A stretch of 14,128 nt of DNA from Chitinophagaceae bacterium UBA2791 (GCA_002352105.1 DEHV01000044.1:121913-136040), one strand, 5' to 3'; counted from the first letter of the stretch, positions 1 to 7,829 are shown. Notes: a model not told the origin generated them from the letters alone. Made by a program: numbers and translations.

Positions 1-19
1 TTAATAAAAAGATAAGGTC

Positions 20-271
20 ATGGGACGAAACACCTCTGTATCATTAGGAAATTATTTTGAAGATTTTGTTGAAAACAGCATTTCTCAAGGTCGCTACAAA
101 AATGCTAGCGAAGTAATTCGCGCGGGACTTCGGCTGCTTGAAGAAGAAGAAAATAAAGCGCTGGCTTTGAAAAACGCAATTCAAGAAGGAATTGATAGCG
201 GAATTGCCAAAAACTTTGATGCAAAAAAGCATCTGGAAATGCTAAAAGCCAACAAAAGAAAAAATGGCTAA
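20..271 (+). CDS. parD: ParD-like antitoxin of a type II toxin-antitoxin system
   Basis: An 83-residue protein with the layout of ParD/CopG antitoxins. Residues about 4-45 form the ribbon-helix-helix DNA-binding part, with the family-typical start NTSVSLGNYF and the stretch ASEVIRAGLRLLEEEE. The lysine-rich tail (about 46-83) would be the toxin-binding arm. Such antitoxins bind and neutralise their ParE partner and, as dimers, repress their own operon. The ATG at 20 places the conserved NTSVSLG motif at the usual distance from the N-terminus. The stop overlaps the toxin start by 8 nt, which implies translational coupling. The DNA is AT-richer than most of the window, which suggests horizontal acquisition. 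The promoter and operator would lie mostly before the window start, so regulation cannot be read here. The family call is by recognition of motifs; the target of its partner is not visible. Confidence 0.9.
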   Translation: MGRNTSVSLGNYFEDFVENSISQGRYKNASEVIRAGLRLLEEEENKALALKNAIQEGIDSGIAKNFDAKKHLEMLKANKRKNG

Positions 272-563
272 ATACCTTTTAACCAACAAAGCTGTTGAAG
301 ACATTTCTAAAATTTGGGATTATACTTACGAAGTTTGGTCGGAAAAACAGGCTGACAAATATTACGCATTATTAATTGGGGCTTGCCAGGGGATCGCCGT
401 CAAACCAACAATTGGAAGAAACTATGAAAAAATATCAAATGAAATTTATGGTTTTGGAATTGGAAAACATATAATCTTTTATAGAAATTTATCAACTAAA
501 AACGTAGAGATTATAAGGGTTCTGCACGAACTTATGGATTTGAGGAGCAAAATAAATGAATGA
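264..563 (+). CDS. parE: ParE/RelE-superfamily toxin
   Basis: A 99-residue protein of the RelE/ParE fold. The N-terminal KYLLTNKAVEDISKIWDYT resembles the 'ls..A..DL..I..Y' helix of ParE toxins, followed by IGRNYEKI, and the end carries the family hallmark RVLHELMDL (about residues 85-93). ParE toxins in characterised systems poison DNA gyrase, while RelE relatives cleave mRNA. The ParD-type partner and the RVLHExMD ending favour ParE. Its ATG lies inside the last codons of the antitoxin gene (8-nt overlap), the standard arrangement for co-translation. It seems full length and uninterrupted, so the system may be active. It shares the AT-rich composition of parD and differs from the GC-richer oxidoreductase gene that follows. 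No inactivating frameshift or internal stop is seen. Confidence 0.9.
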   Translation: MAKYLLTNKAVEDISKIWDYTYEVWSEKQADKYYALLIGACQGIAVKPTIGRNYEKISNEIYGFGIGKHIIFYRNLSTKNVEIIRVLHELMDLRSKINE

Positions 564-668
564 AAGGAGCGCCCTGCCAATAAAATCCGTCTTTCTGTTT
601 TAAGGTTTGATTATCTTCGGGAACCGGTAAGAACGTTTATTTTTTTAAACTCTTAAACTATTTGGGTT

Positions 669-2387
669 ATGCCAGGAGATGCTCCGAATGTCAACAATAA
701 AGCTGTTCAGCAAAATACTTTTGACGCCATAGTCGTGGGCTCGGGGATCAGCGGCGGATGGGCTGCTAAGGAATTGTGTGAAAAAGGACTGAAAACCCTT
801 GTCCTGGAGAGGGGAAGAAATGTAGAGCACATTAAGGATTATACCGGCGCTACCAAAGATCCCTGGGAACTGAAGCACCGGGGAGATACAACCTGGGAAG
901 ACAGGCAAAACAGCCCGGTTCAGAGCAGGATCTATGCGTATGATGAAGTGTCCAAGCATTTTTTTGTCAACGATAAGGAAAACCCGTACACCCAGGTCAA
1001 GCCCTTCCCCTGGATCAGGGGCTACCATGTGGGAGGCCGCTCCCTGACCTGGGGCCGGCAATGTTTCCGGCTTGGCGAACTGGATTTCGAAGCGCCAAAA
1101 GACGGTATTGGCGTTGAATGGCCGGTTACCTATAAGGAGATCGCTCCCTGGTATGGTTATGTGGAATCCTTTGCGGGCATCAGCGGTTCAAAGGACGGCA
1201 TACCTCATTTGCCCGACGGCAATTTCCTGCCGCCCATGGATTTTAACTGCGTGGAGAAGGATATGGTACAGAAAGTAAAAAAAATATATGGCAATGAAAG
1301 AAGGCTGATCATCGGCCGTGTGGCCAATCTTACGCGCCAACTGGATGGCAGGGGCCCTTGTCAGTACCGGAGCAAATGCCACCAGGGCTGCCCGTTTGGC
1401 GGATACTTCAGCAGCAACGCAGCCACGATACCTGCCGCCAGAAGAACAGGCAATCTCACGCTGAGGCCGAATGCGATCGTAATGGAAGTGTTGTACGACA
1501 AGGAAAAGAAAAGGGCGACCGGCGTTCGCATTATGGATGCGGAGACAATGCTTACCGAAGAATACTATGCAAAAATAATTTTTCTCAACGCTTCTACCAT
1601 TAATACCGCCGCGCTGTTGTTAAACTCCGTTTCTGACGCCTTCCCCCAGGGCATGGGCAATAGCAGCGGACAGATCGGCCATAACCTGATGACGCATCAT
1701 TTGGGCGTAACCGCCAGCGGAAGGGTGGAAGGCTATGAAGACAAATATATTTACGGCCGCAGGGCAAATATGACCTATGTGCCGAGGTTTCGCAACATCG
1801 GCCCCTCTTCAAAAAGAACGGACTATACGCGGGGATTTGCTTTCCAGACCTATATCGGCAGGGGCGGATGGGGCAGCGTGCCCGGAGAAGCCAGTATTGG
1901 CGCGGAATTCAAGGAAAGGCTCACTGAGCCGGGAGGCTGGAGCATGACCCTGGACCCCTTTGCCGAAATGCTTCCTTATTACCGGAATCATATATCCATC
2001 AACAAAGAAGTGAAAGACAAATGGGGAATGGCTACCGTTAATATAGACTGTGAACTGGGCGATAATGAAATGGCCATGAGAAAGGATATGCTGGAATCGG
2101 GTAAGGAGATGCTGGAAGCATTGGGCGTAAAAAACGTGTCCGCCCGTGATAGCGGCAGCAGGACGGGAAGGGGAAGGGTCTACAGCGTGCATGAAATGGG
2201 AACCGTGAGAATGGGCAAGGATCCTAAGACCTCGCCGTTGAATGGCAACAATCAACTGCACGAAGTGAGCAATGTATTTGTTACCGACGGAAGTTTTATG
2301 ACCACTTCCGCCTGCCAGAATCCCTCGCTTACTTATATGGCTTTTACTGCGCGCGCCTGCGACTTTGCTGTAAAGACCTTTAAATAG
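669..2387 (+). CDS. GMC-family FAD-dependent oxidoreductase
   Basis: A 572-residue flavoenzyme of the glucose-methanol-choline family, in the branch that includes the large subunit of gluconate/fructose dehydrogenases. The FAD-binding Rossmann motif VVGSGISGG is at about residues 20-28, followed by the acidic end of strand 2 (LVLERG). The middle has the cysteine-containing segment GPCQYRSKCHQGCPFGG. The C-terminal half carries HEMGTVRMG with the candidate catalytic His at about 508, then VTDGSFM and the CQNPSLTYMAF ending with Asn at about 551 as the second active-site residue. It would oxidise an alcohol or sugar group, but the substrate cannot be read from sequence. No signal peptide or twin-arginine motif is seen at the N-terminus. 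Bacteroidota relatives are often encoded beside a gluconate 2-dehydrogenase subunit 3-like protein; none is in this window. The preceding gene is an unrelated toxin, and nif3 follows after 61 nt. Confidence 0.9.
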   Translation: MPGDAPNVNNKAVQQNTFDAIVVGSGISGGWAAKELCEKGLKTLVLERGRNVEHIKDYTGATKDPWELKHRGDTTWEDRQNSPVQSRIYAYDEVSKHFFVNDKENPYTQVKPFPWIRGYHVGGRSLTWGRQCFRLGELDFEAPKDGIGVEWPVTYKEIAPWYGYVESFAGISGSKDGIPHLPDGNFLPPMDFNCVEKDMVQKVKKIYGNERRLIIGRVANLTRQLDGRGPCQYRSKCHQGCPFGGYFSSNAATIPAARRTGNLTLRPNAIVMEVLYDKEKKRATGVRIMDAETMLTEEYYAKIIFLNASTINTAALLLNSVSDAFPQGMGNSSGQIGHNLMTHHLGVTASGRVEGYEDKYIYGRRANMTYVPRFRNIGPSSKRTDYTRGFAFQTYIGRGGWGSVPGEASIGAEFKERLTEPGGWSMTLDPFAEMLPYYRNHISINKEVKDKWGMATVNIDCELGDNEMAMRKDMLESGKEMLEALGVKNVSARDSGSRTGRGRVYSVHEMGTVRMGKDPKTSPLNGNNQLHEVSNVFVTDGSFMTTSACQNPSLTYMAFTARACDFAVKTFK

Positions 2388-2448
2388 CAACCGGGCGCGG
2401 CGGGGCCGGCTGAAATTTATTTTGAACGCTAATATCGCCGATCATTGT

Positions 2449-3552
2449 ATGACGACCATTGGAGACATTGCCGCACATCTTGAATCTGTCGCGCCGCTTA
2501 GTTACCAGGAAGATTATGATAATGCCGGCCTGTTAACGGGGAGCCATTCCTGGGTCTGCTCGGGCGCGCTATGCGCGCTGGATGCCACTGAAGCGGTCAT
2601 ACAGGAAGCCGTCGCCCGGAAATGCAACCTGGTTGTGGCGCATCATCCTATTATTTTCCGCGGTTTGAAAAAGATCAATGGTAAACATCCTGTGGAGAAA
2701 GCGATCATCACAGCCATTAAAAATGATATTGCCATATATGCTATCCATACCAACCTGGACAATGTGACCGACGGGGTGAACGGCAGGATCGCCGACCGGA
2801 TGGCGCTGGACAAGCGAAGGGCGCTGGCCCCGGGAGAAGGCGGGTTAAAAAAATTATTTACGTTTGTACCAGTCCGTTACCTTGAACAGGTCCGCGCCGC
2901 TATTTTTGCCGCGGGCGGCGGTCAGATCAGCCGTTATAGCGAATGTAGTTTTGTATCGGAGGGAACCGGCAGTTTTAAGCCGGGCGAGGGAACCCATCCT
3001 TTTGCGGGAAGCATCGGCGTGCGCCAGGAAGAACCGGAGATGAAACTGGAGGTCATCCTGCCTGCTCACCTTGAACAAAGGATATTGAAAGCGCTTTTTT
3101 CGGCGCACCCCTATGAAGAAGTAGCTTATGACCTGGTGAGCCTGACCAATACGCATACGGGGAAGGGCTCGGGCTTGTGCGGTGAATTGCCTGCGGAAAT
3201 GGAGGAAACAGCCTTTTTGAACCTGCTGAAAGACCGGTTTGGGGTTCCGGTTATCCGCCATACTCCGTTGATGGGGAAGGGGATCAGGCAGGTAGCAGTG
3301 TGCGGAGGGGCGGGAAGCTTCCTGATTCCCAATGCGTTGAAGACTGGCGTTCAGGCATTTGTAACTTCCGATCTCAAATATCACGAATTTTTTGAAGCCG
3401 ATGGGAACCTATTGCTCTGCGATATAGGCCATTTTGAGAGCGAGCAGTTTACAACTGAGCTTCTTATTGAGATTTTGCTGCAAAAATTCCCTAACTTTGC
3501 CGTCCTAAAATCCGAGGTAAAAACCAACCCGGTAAATTACTTCATAGGATAA
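2449..3552 (+). CDS. Nif3-like dinuclear metal-centre protein (DUF34/YqfO type)
   Basis: A 367-residue member of the Nif3/DUF34 family, which forms hexameric toroids with a two-metal site. The expected ligands are visible: the His pair in VVAHHPIIF (about 65-66), HTNLDN (His100, Asp104) and the C-terminal GHFESE (about His328 and Glu332). Between the two Nif3 halves sits the extra domain of the longer YqfO-type proteins (about 140-235), including AHPYEEVAYDL. The start is set at the ATG at 2449, because MTTIGDIAAHLESVAPLSYQ matches the usual N-terminus; a TTG at 2422 would add nine residues with no family resemblance. The biochemical role of the family is unsettled (GTP cyclohydrolase-like and metal-chaperone or hydrolase roles have been proposed). 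The zinc-ribbon gene follows 29 nt later on the same strand, a recurrent neighbour, so the two are probably co-transcribed. Confidence 0.93.
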   Translation: MTTIGDIAAHLESVAPLSYQEDYDNAGLLTGSHSWVCSGALCALDATEAVIQEAVARKCNLVVAHHPIIFRGLKKINGKHPVEKAIITAIKNDIAIYAIHTNLDNVTDGVNGRIADRMALDKRRALAPGEGGLKKLFTFVPVRYLEQVRAAIFAAGGGQISRYSECSFVSEGTGSFKPGEGTHPFAGSIGVRQEEPEMKLEVILPAHLEQRILKALFSAHPYEEVAYDLVSLTNTHTGKGSGLCGELPAEMEETAFLNLLKDRFGVPVIRHTPLMGKGIRQVAVCGGAGSFLIPNALKTGVQAFVTSDLKYHEFFEADGNLLLCDIGHFESEQFTTELLIEILLQKFPNFAVLKSEVKTNPVNYFIG

Positions 3553-3581
3553 AACAAGAAACAAAAATCAGACACAACTAT

Positions 3582-4337
3582 ATGGCTAACGTAAAAGACT
3601 ATTCCGTAGAGGAAAAATTGTCCTCGCTGGTAACCCTTCAGAAAATCGAATCCAAGATCGACGAGGTTCAGATATTAAAGGGAGAATTGCCGATGGAGGT
3701 GAGCGACCTGGAGGATGAAGTGACCGGTTTGAATGCGAGGCAAACGAGGATAGAGGAAGAGATCAACGGGATCCAGGAATTTATAAGCCAGAAAAAGGCC
3801 CAGATCGCCGAGGCGGAGGCCCTGATCAAAAAATATGAGAAGCAGAGCGAGAACGTAAAGAACAGCCGTGAATTTGAAGCGATCAATAAGGAGATCGAAA
3901 TGCAGCAGCTTGAAATGAAGCTGTCTGAAAAACACATAAAGGACGCCAATGAAGAGATCGCGGAGAAAGTGACCCTGCTGGATAAGGCCAAAAAGAACCT
4001 TGCCGGTAAGGAAACCATCCTCACCGCCAAAAAAGGAGAGCTGGAAAAGATCATTGCTTCTACTGAAAAAGAAGAAAAGCAGTTTAATAAATTATCATCG
4101 GAAGCAAGGGAAAAGGTAGAATCCCGGTTGCTGACTTCCTATGATCGCATACGCGCCAATTACCGCAATGGCCTGGCGGTGGTCCCAGTAGAGCGCGACG
4201 CCTGCGGCGGTTGTTTCAACGCGATCCCCCCGCAACGCCAGAGCGAGATCAGGCAGCGTAAAAAGATCATTGTTTGCGAGAACTGCGGCCGTATCCTGGT
4301 AGACAAAGATCTTTTTGACGCCGTAGAGGTAAAATAA
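3582..4337 (+). CDS. C4-type zinc-ribbon coiled-coil protein (CT398-like)
   Basis: A 251-residue protein with two parts. Residues about 10-190 are almost entirely charged heptad-like helix, rich in Glu and Lys, predicting a long helical hairpin coiled coil. The C-terminus carries a four-cysteine zinc ribbon, Cys208-x2-Cys211 (CGGCFNAIPP) and Cys232-x2-Cys235 (CENCGRIL), followed by a short acidic tail. This layout matches the zf-RING_7/CT398 family of bacterial proteins, whose chlamydial member has been linked to the RNA polymerase/sigma-54 and secretion machinery; the general role is unknown. The segment before the ribbon (SRLLTSYDRIRANYRNGLAV) is typical of the family. It lies 29 nt after nif3 on the same strand, which suggests a shared transcript. 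Translation ends with tandem stops TAA TAG. Confidence 0.9.
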   Translation: MANVKDYSVEEKLSSLVTLQKIESKIDEVQILKGELPMEVSDLEDEVTGLNARQTRIEEEINGIQEFISQKKAQIAEAEALIKKYEKQSENVKNSREFEAINKEIEMQQLEMKLSEKHIKDANEEIAEKVTLLDKAKKNLAGKETILTAKKGELEKIIASTEKEEKQFNKLSSEAREKVESRLLTSYDRIRANYRNGLAVVPVERDACGGCFNAIPPQRQSEIRQRKKIIVCENCGRILVDKDLFDAVEVK

Positions 4338-4424
4338 TAGCGGTCCCGGCTTCTTAATCTTATTTTAATATTTTAGCGTCGCCATCATTGACGGGTTTTG
4401 ACCTAATGCGGTAACTTAGCGGTA

Positions 4425-5915
4425 ATGAGGTCTGTGGTAGCCCGCATATCGTTACTGGCGGTTATACTCGCATGTTGCCTGTCATCCTTCTGCCAGAAAG
4501 GGTTTGACTTTAACGACCGTTGCAAGCAGGCTTACCAGGAGATCATCCAGCTGAAACTGCATTCGGCAAAACGGTTGCTGGACCAGGAGAAAGCGGCTCA
4601 TCCGGATAATCTTATTCCCTACCTGCTGGACAACTACATAGATTTTTTTACGCTTTTATTCAATGAAGACCCCCAAGAATTAAAGGAAAAAAAAGGAGCG
4701 ATGGACAAACGCCTTTCGTTGATCAATGAAGGTCCCTCGTCTTCCCCCTTTTATCTTTTCTCAAAATCGGTCATTAATTTTCAATGGGCCGCGGTGAGAA
4801 TGAAATTCGGATACAACTGGGATGGGGGTTGGCTTTTTCGCCGGTCATATCTGCTGATAAAAGACAACCAGGAAAAATTCCCCGGCTTTTCTCCCAATCT
4901 TTTATATAATGGTTCCATGAAAATTGCTGCGGATGCGATTCCCGACGGGTATAGATGGCTGAGCAACCTGCTGGGCGTGAAGGGCAGCGCAGCGAAAGGG
5001 TTTGAGGACATTGAAAGTTTCTTGTCGGAGAAGGATGAATGGGCCGTTTTATTTAAGGACGAAGCCTTATTCTATTATCTTTTTCTGCGTTATTACAATA
5101 AAAATGAAAGGAAGGAAGTACTGGAGTACATCCGGGCCAATAAACCGGATGTTCGTAATAACCATCTTTTTACTTTTCTTGCGGTCAACCTGAACGTCAA
5201 TGATCAGCAATCGGAGAATGCCATCCGCATCATCAGGGAAATGACTTCTTCGTCCGATTATCTTCAAACTCCCGTATGGGACCTGCAGATGGGCTATGCG
5301 CTGATGAACCGGCTGGACGAGCAGACCCCCGTTTATTTTGAAAGATATCTTTCCCGTTTTAAGGGCAGTTTTTATGTAAAGGATGTTTTGCAGAAACTGA
5401 GCTGGTTTTATTATATCAAGGGCGATCAGCAAAAGGCGGAGGAATATAGAAAACGATTGATCAGCAGCGGCGCGCAGCGAACAGATGCCGATAAGCAGGC
5501 GCAGAAAGAAGCTTTGTCGGGAACCTGGCCCAACAAACTGTTGTTGGAGACGCGCCTGCTCAACGATGGAGGATATTTCCAGGAAGCGCTTCATCTATTA
5601 GCCGGGAAAAGAGCGGTAGATTTTACAGATGCATCGGATAAGCTGGAGTTTTATTACCGGGTAGCAAGATTGTACGATGAAACCGGGCGGCAGGATGAAT
5701 CCATAACCTTTTACGAGCAGGCGATCAAGGCGGGAGAGAACCGGAAAGAGTATTATGCAGCCAGGTCTGCCCTTCAATTGGGAATAATATATGAGGAGAA
5801 ACAGGAGGCTGCGCAGGCGGCATACTGGTACCGGAAGTGCCTTTCCATGAAGGGGCATGATTATAAGAACTCTCTCGATCAACGCGCTAAGGCGGGTTTA
5901 TCGCGTGTGCAATAG
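4425..5915 (+). CDS. Exported tetratricopeptide-repeat protein of unknown function
   Basis: A 496-residue protein. Residues 1-24 form a Sec signal peptide: Arg at 2 and 7, a hydrophobic core ISLLAVILACCL, and SSFCQ before the likely cut. The cysteines do not fit a good lipobox, so periplasmic or secreted location by signal peptidase I is the better guess. The remainder is helical and repeat-like. Clear TPR-type helix pairs occur near the C-terminus (about 405-490: FYYRVARLYDETGRQDESITFYEQAI and ARSALQLGIIYEEKQEAAQAAYWYRKCL, each read as a helix pair), and a weaker one occurs at about 33-66. I recognise no catalytic motif. TPR proteins act as protein-binding scaffolds. It sits between the zinc-ribbon gene (87 nt upstream) and recN (126 nt downstream); neither neighbour explains its role. 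A small hairpin overlaps its stop codon. Confidence 0.85.
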   Translation: MRSVVARISLLAVILACCLSSFCQKGFDFNDRCKQAYQEIIQLKLHSAKRLLDQEKAAHPDNLIPYLLDNYIDFFTLLFNEDPQELKEKKGAMDKRLSLINEGPSSSPFYLFSKSVINFQWAAVRMKFGYNWDGGWLFRRSYLLIKDNQEKFPGFSPNLLYNGSMKIAADAIPDGYRWLSNLLGVKGSAAKGFEDIESFLSEKDEWAVLFKDEALFYYLFLRYYNKNERKEVLEYIRANKPDVRNNHLFTFLAVNLNVNDQQSENAIRIIREMTSSSDYLQTPVWDLQMGYALMNRLDEQTPVYFERYLSRFKGSFYVKDVLQKLSWFYYIKGDQQKAEEYRKRLISSGAQRTDADKQAQKEALSGTWPNKLLLETRLLNDGGYFQEALHLLAGKRAVDFTDASDKLEFYYRVARLYDETGRQDESITFYEQAIKAGENRKEYYAARSALQLGIIYEEKQEAAQAAYWYRKCLSMKGHDYKNSLDQRAKAGLSRVQ

Positions 5916-5944
5916 CCGGTTGGCTACTGCTGTCTGGTGTTTTT
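5913..5944 (+). terminator. Weak hairpin followed by T-run after the TPR gene
   Basis: TAGCC (5913-5917) and GGCTA (5922-5926) form a perfect 5-bp stem with a GGTT loop, the stem starting at the TAG stop codon itself. A run of five T follows at 5940-5944, which is too far (13 nt) from the stem for a classical Rho-independent terminator. It may be a partial terminator or an mRNA-end structure. The promoter candidate for recN lies just downstream, which fits a transcription boundary here. Confidence 0.25.
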
Positions 5945-5994
5945 ACGCGCGCCCGTCCGTATTTTATCTTTATCCCGATCGCCCGGCCCATGGA

Positions 5995-6022
5995 TTTGCA
6001 GAAGGGCAACTCCTTATATTTG
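5995..6022 (+). promoter_or_regulatory. Candidate Bacteroidetes-type promoter for recN
   Basis: TATATTTG at 6015-6022 is an exact match to the Bacteroidetes -7 element TAnnTTTG. A TTTG at 5995-5998 could serve as the -33 element, but the 16-nt spacer is shorter than the usual ~19 nt. Initiation would be expected about 7 nt after the -7 element, giving a short leader before the recN ATG at 6042. The match of the -7 box is seen directly; promoter activity is inferred. Confidence 0.45.
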
Positions 6023-6041
6023 CGTATCAGATCCCGGTCGC

Positions 6042-7706
6042 ATGCTAAAACGCCTTCACATACGCAACTACGCCATCATAGAAGCAATAGAAATTGATTT
6101 TTCTGGCAATATGAATGTGATCACCGGGGAGACTGGCGCGGGAAAATCTATACTGATGGGCGCCCTGTCCCTGATATTGGGCGATCGCGCGGACAGTTCC
6201 GCCTTATTGAACCGGGAAAAAAAATGCGTAGTGGAGGGCGTTTTTTCCCTTGATGCCCGGGAAACGCTGCGTCTTTTTTTGGAAGAGAATGATCTATCGG
6301 AAGACGGCGGGGAAGATGAACTGGTGATCCGGAGAGAGATCTCGGTGAATGGCAAATCCAGGGCGTTCATCAACGACACGCCGGTAAATCTCGAACAGGT
6401 TCGCCGGGCGGGCTCGCTGCTGGTTGATCTTCACCGGCAGTTTGACGCGCTGTCGCTTGCAGACTCCGGCTTTCAGCGCGAAGTGATAGACGCGCTGGGC
6501 GGCAATTCCCGGTTGTTGAAGGACTACCGGCAGGCATTTGAACGATGGCAAGCTGCGCTAGCGGAGCTGAACCAATGGCAATCAAAAAAGGATGCGTTTA
6601 ATAAGGAATACGACTATAATAAGTTTTTGTTCGATGAGCTGGAGGAAGCGGGGTTTAAGGAAAATGAACTGGAAGAAGCGGAGGAAGAACTAAAAAGGCT
6701 CAGTCATGCGGAATCTATTAAAAACGCGCTGGAACAGGCTGCCGGAGAATTGAACGAGGGCGAGAGCCCCATCGTGCAACGGCTTAAGAATATACAGCGC
6801 CAGTTGAGCGCCATTTCCAAATATCACCAGGGCGCGGAAGCGCTGGTGGGCAGATTGCAATCCGCTCAACTCGAGCTGCAGGATATAGCAGAAGAAGCCG
6901 CTCATCTGAACAGCGGGCTGAGCTATGATCCGCGTCGTATTGAATACATCAATGAAAGGATAGCCATAGGGTACAGGTTGCTGAAAAAGCATGGCGTGCA
7001 GACCACCGGGGAGCTGCTGGCAATTGCAGAGGGGCTTTCCCACAAATTGGAAGAAGCGTTGAATATAGATGAAACGATCGTTTTAAAAGAAAAAGAAGCG
7101 TCGGAACTGGGTAAGAAAGTTGATGTATTAGCGTCCTCGCTTTCTGAACAGCGGCGGAAGCAGCTGGCGCCATTCCAGGAGAAGGTCAATCATTTGCTTG
7201 TCCAGGTAGGGATGCCCAACGCCAGGATAAAGGCGGAGATGCAGGAACGAGAACCCGATCCGTTCGGGAAAGATAGTATTGAATTTCTTTTTGACGCTAA
7301 TAACAGCGGACGGTTTGAACTTATCCGGAGAGTGGCGTCGGGAGGGGAGCTCAGCCGCCTTATGCTATCTATCAAATCGCTGGTCGCGGAATCGATGGAT
7401 CTGCCGACGCTGATCTTTGATGAGATCGACAGCGGCATATCCGGCGAAGCCGCCAAACAGGTGGGGTTGATCATGAGCAAGCTGTCTTCGAAGCGGCAAT
7501 TGATCGCCATAACCCATCAGCCCCAGATCGCCGGAAGGGCCAATGCGCATTATTTTGTCTACAAGGAAAAAAAGGGCGCCGCGATAAAGACAAATATCCG
7601 GTTGTTAACGGAGGAGGAAAGAATTACCGCCATTGCGCGCATGTTAAGCGGCGAAAAGCCGACCGCCGCGGCCCTGGCCAATGCGCGCGAGATGGTTATG
7701 AACTAG
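6042..7706 (+). CDS. recN: DNA repair protein RecN (SMC-like ATPase)
   Basis: A 554-residue RecN, close to the usual length of about 550. RecN is an SMC-like ATPase that gathers broken DNA ends early in RecA-dependent double-strand break repair, in the cytoplasm on the nucleoid. The head domain is split: N-terminal MLKRLHIRNYAIIEAIEIDF with Walker A GETGAGKS at 29-36, and C-terminal ABC signature SGGELSR at about 433-439, Walker B LIFDE at 457-461 followed by IDSGISGEAA, and the switch THQPQIAGRA. Between them (about 150-360) is the charged coiled coil, including long Glu/Lys/Arg-rich helices. The start is the ATG at 6042, which begins the conserved MLKRLHI motif; a GTG at 5937 in the same frame would add 35 unrelated residues. 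A -7 element TATATTTG lies 20 nt upstream, so it may be transcribed on its own, as expected for a repair gene. Confidence 0.97.
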   Translation: MLKRLHIRNYAIIEAIEIDFSGNMNVITGETGAGKSILMGALSLILGDRADSSALLNREKKCVVEGVFSLDARETLRLFLEENDLSEDGGEDELVIRREISVNGKSRAFINDTPVNLEQVRRAGSLLVDLHRQFDALSLADSGFQREVIDALGGNSRLLKDYRQAFERWQAALAELNQWQSKKDAFNKEYDYNKFLFDELEEAGFKENELEEAEEELKRLSHAESIKNALEQAAGELNEGESPIVQRLKNIQRQLSAISKYHQGAEALVGRLQSAQLELQDIAEEAAHLNSGLSYDPRRIEYINERIAIGYRLLKKHGVQTTGELLAIAEGLSHKLEEALNIDETIVLKEKEASELGKKVDVLASSLSEQRRKQLAPFQEKVNHLLVQVGMPNARIKAEMQEREPDPFGKDSIEFLFDANNSGRFELIRRVASGGELSRLMLSIKSLVAESMDLPTLIFDEIDSGISGEAAKQVGLIMSKLSSKRQLIAITHQPQIAGRANAHYFVYKEKKGAAIKTNIRLLTEEERITAIARMLSGEKPTAAALANAREMVMN

Positions 7707-7714
7707 CGCGCTTG

Positions 7715-7746
7715 TTTGGTCTTACAGCGCAGAACCCTTTATTTTG
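7715..7746 (+). promoter_or_regulatory. Degenerate promoter candidate before fabI
   Basis: TTTG at 7715-7718 and TATTTTG at 7740-7746 resemble the Bacteroidetes -33 and -7 elements, but the -7 box is one base short of TAnnTTTG and the spacer is 21 nt. If used, the leader would be about 75 nt and would contain the inverted repeats at 7770-7801. No better promoter is seen in the 123-nt gap. Weak support. Confidence 0.25.
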
Positions 7747-7783
7747 TATAAATATTTCAGGCATTGACCATTACCGTAATATG

Positions 7784-7801
7784 GTTTATGGCTTAATAAA
7801 C
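7784..7801. repeat. Inverted repeat in the fabI leader
   Basis: GTTTAT (7784-7789) and ATAAAC (7796-7801) are perfect inverted arms separated by 6 nt. A second small palindrome, ATTAC-C-GTAAT, lies just before at 7770-7780. Both are between recN and the fabI ATG at 7830. They could be a regulator site or a leader hairpin, or chance in AT-rich spacer DNA. Confidence 0.35.
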
Positions 7802-7829
7802 AATTAAAAGGAACCGTCAAATTTATCTC

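Noticed and set aside
635..650. GTTTA-T6-TAAAC inverted repeat after the toxin gene as a terminator
   Set aside because: The stem is five A/T-rich pairs with an all-T loop and no following T-run; it is too weak and likely reflects AT-rich spacer.
645..1061. Long minus-strand open frame (138 codons) opposite the start of the GMC gene
   Set aside because: The plus-strand frame has the FAD-binding motif and clear family features; the antisense reading has no recognisable domain and is a shadow.
2422..2448. TTG start adding nine residues to Nif3
   Set aside because: The family N-terminus begins at the ATG at 2449.
3668..4054. Minus-strand frame with Ser/Phe-rich, membrane-like sequence opposite the zinc-ribbon gene
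   Set aside because: It is the antisense of a Glu/Lys-rich coiled coil, which always yields Phe/Leu/Ser-rich shadows.
5937..6041. Extended recN start at GTG 5937
   Set aside because: The extra 35 residues are unlike RecN, and a promoter -7 element lies inside them; the ATG at 6042 starts the conserved MLKRLHIRNY.
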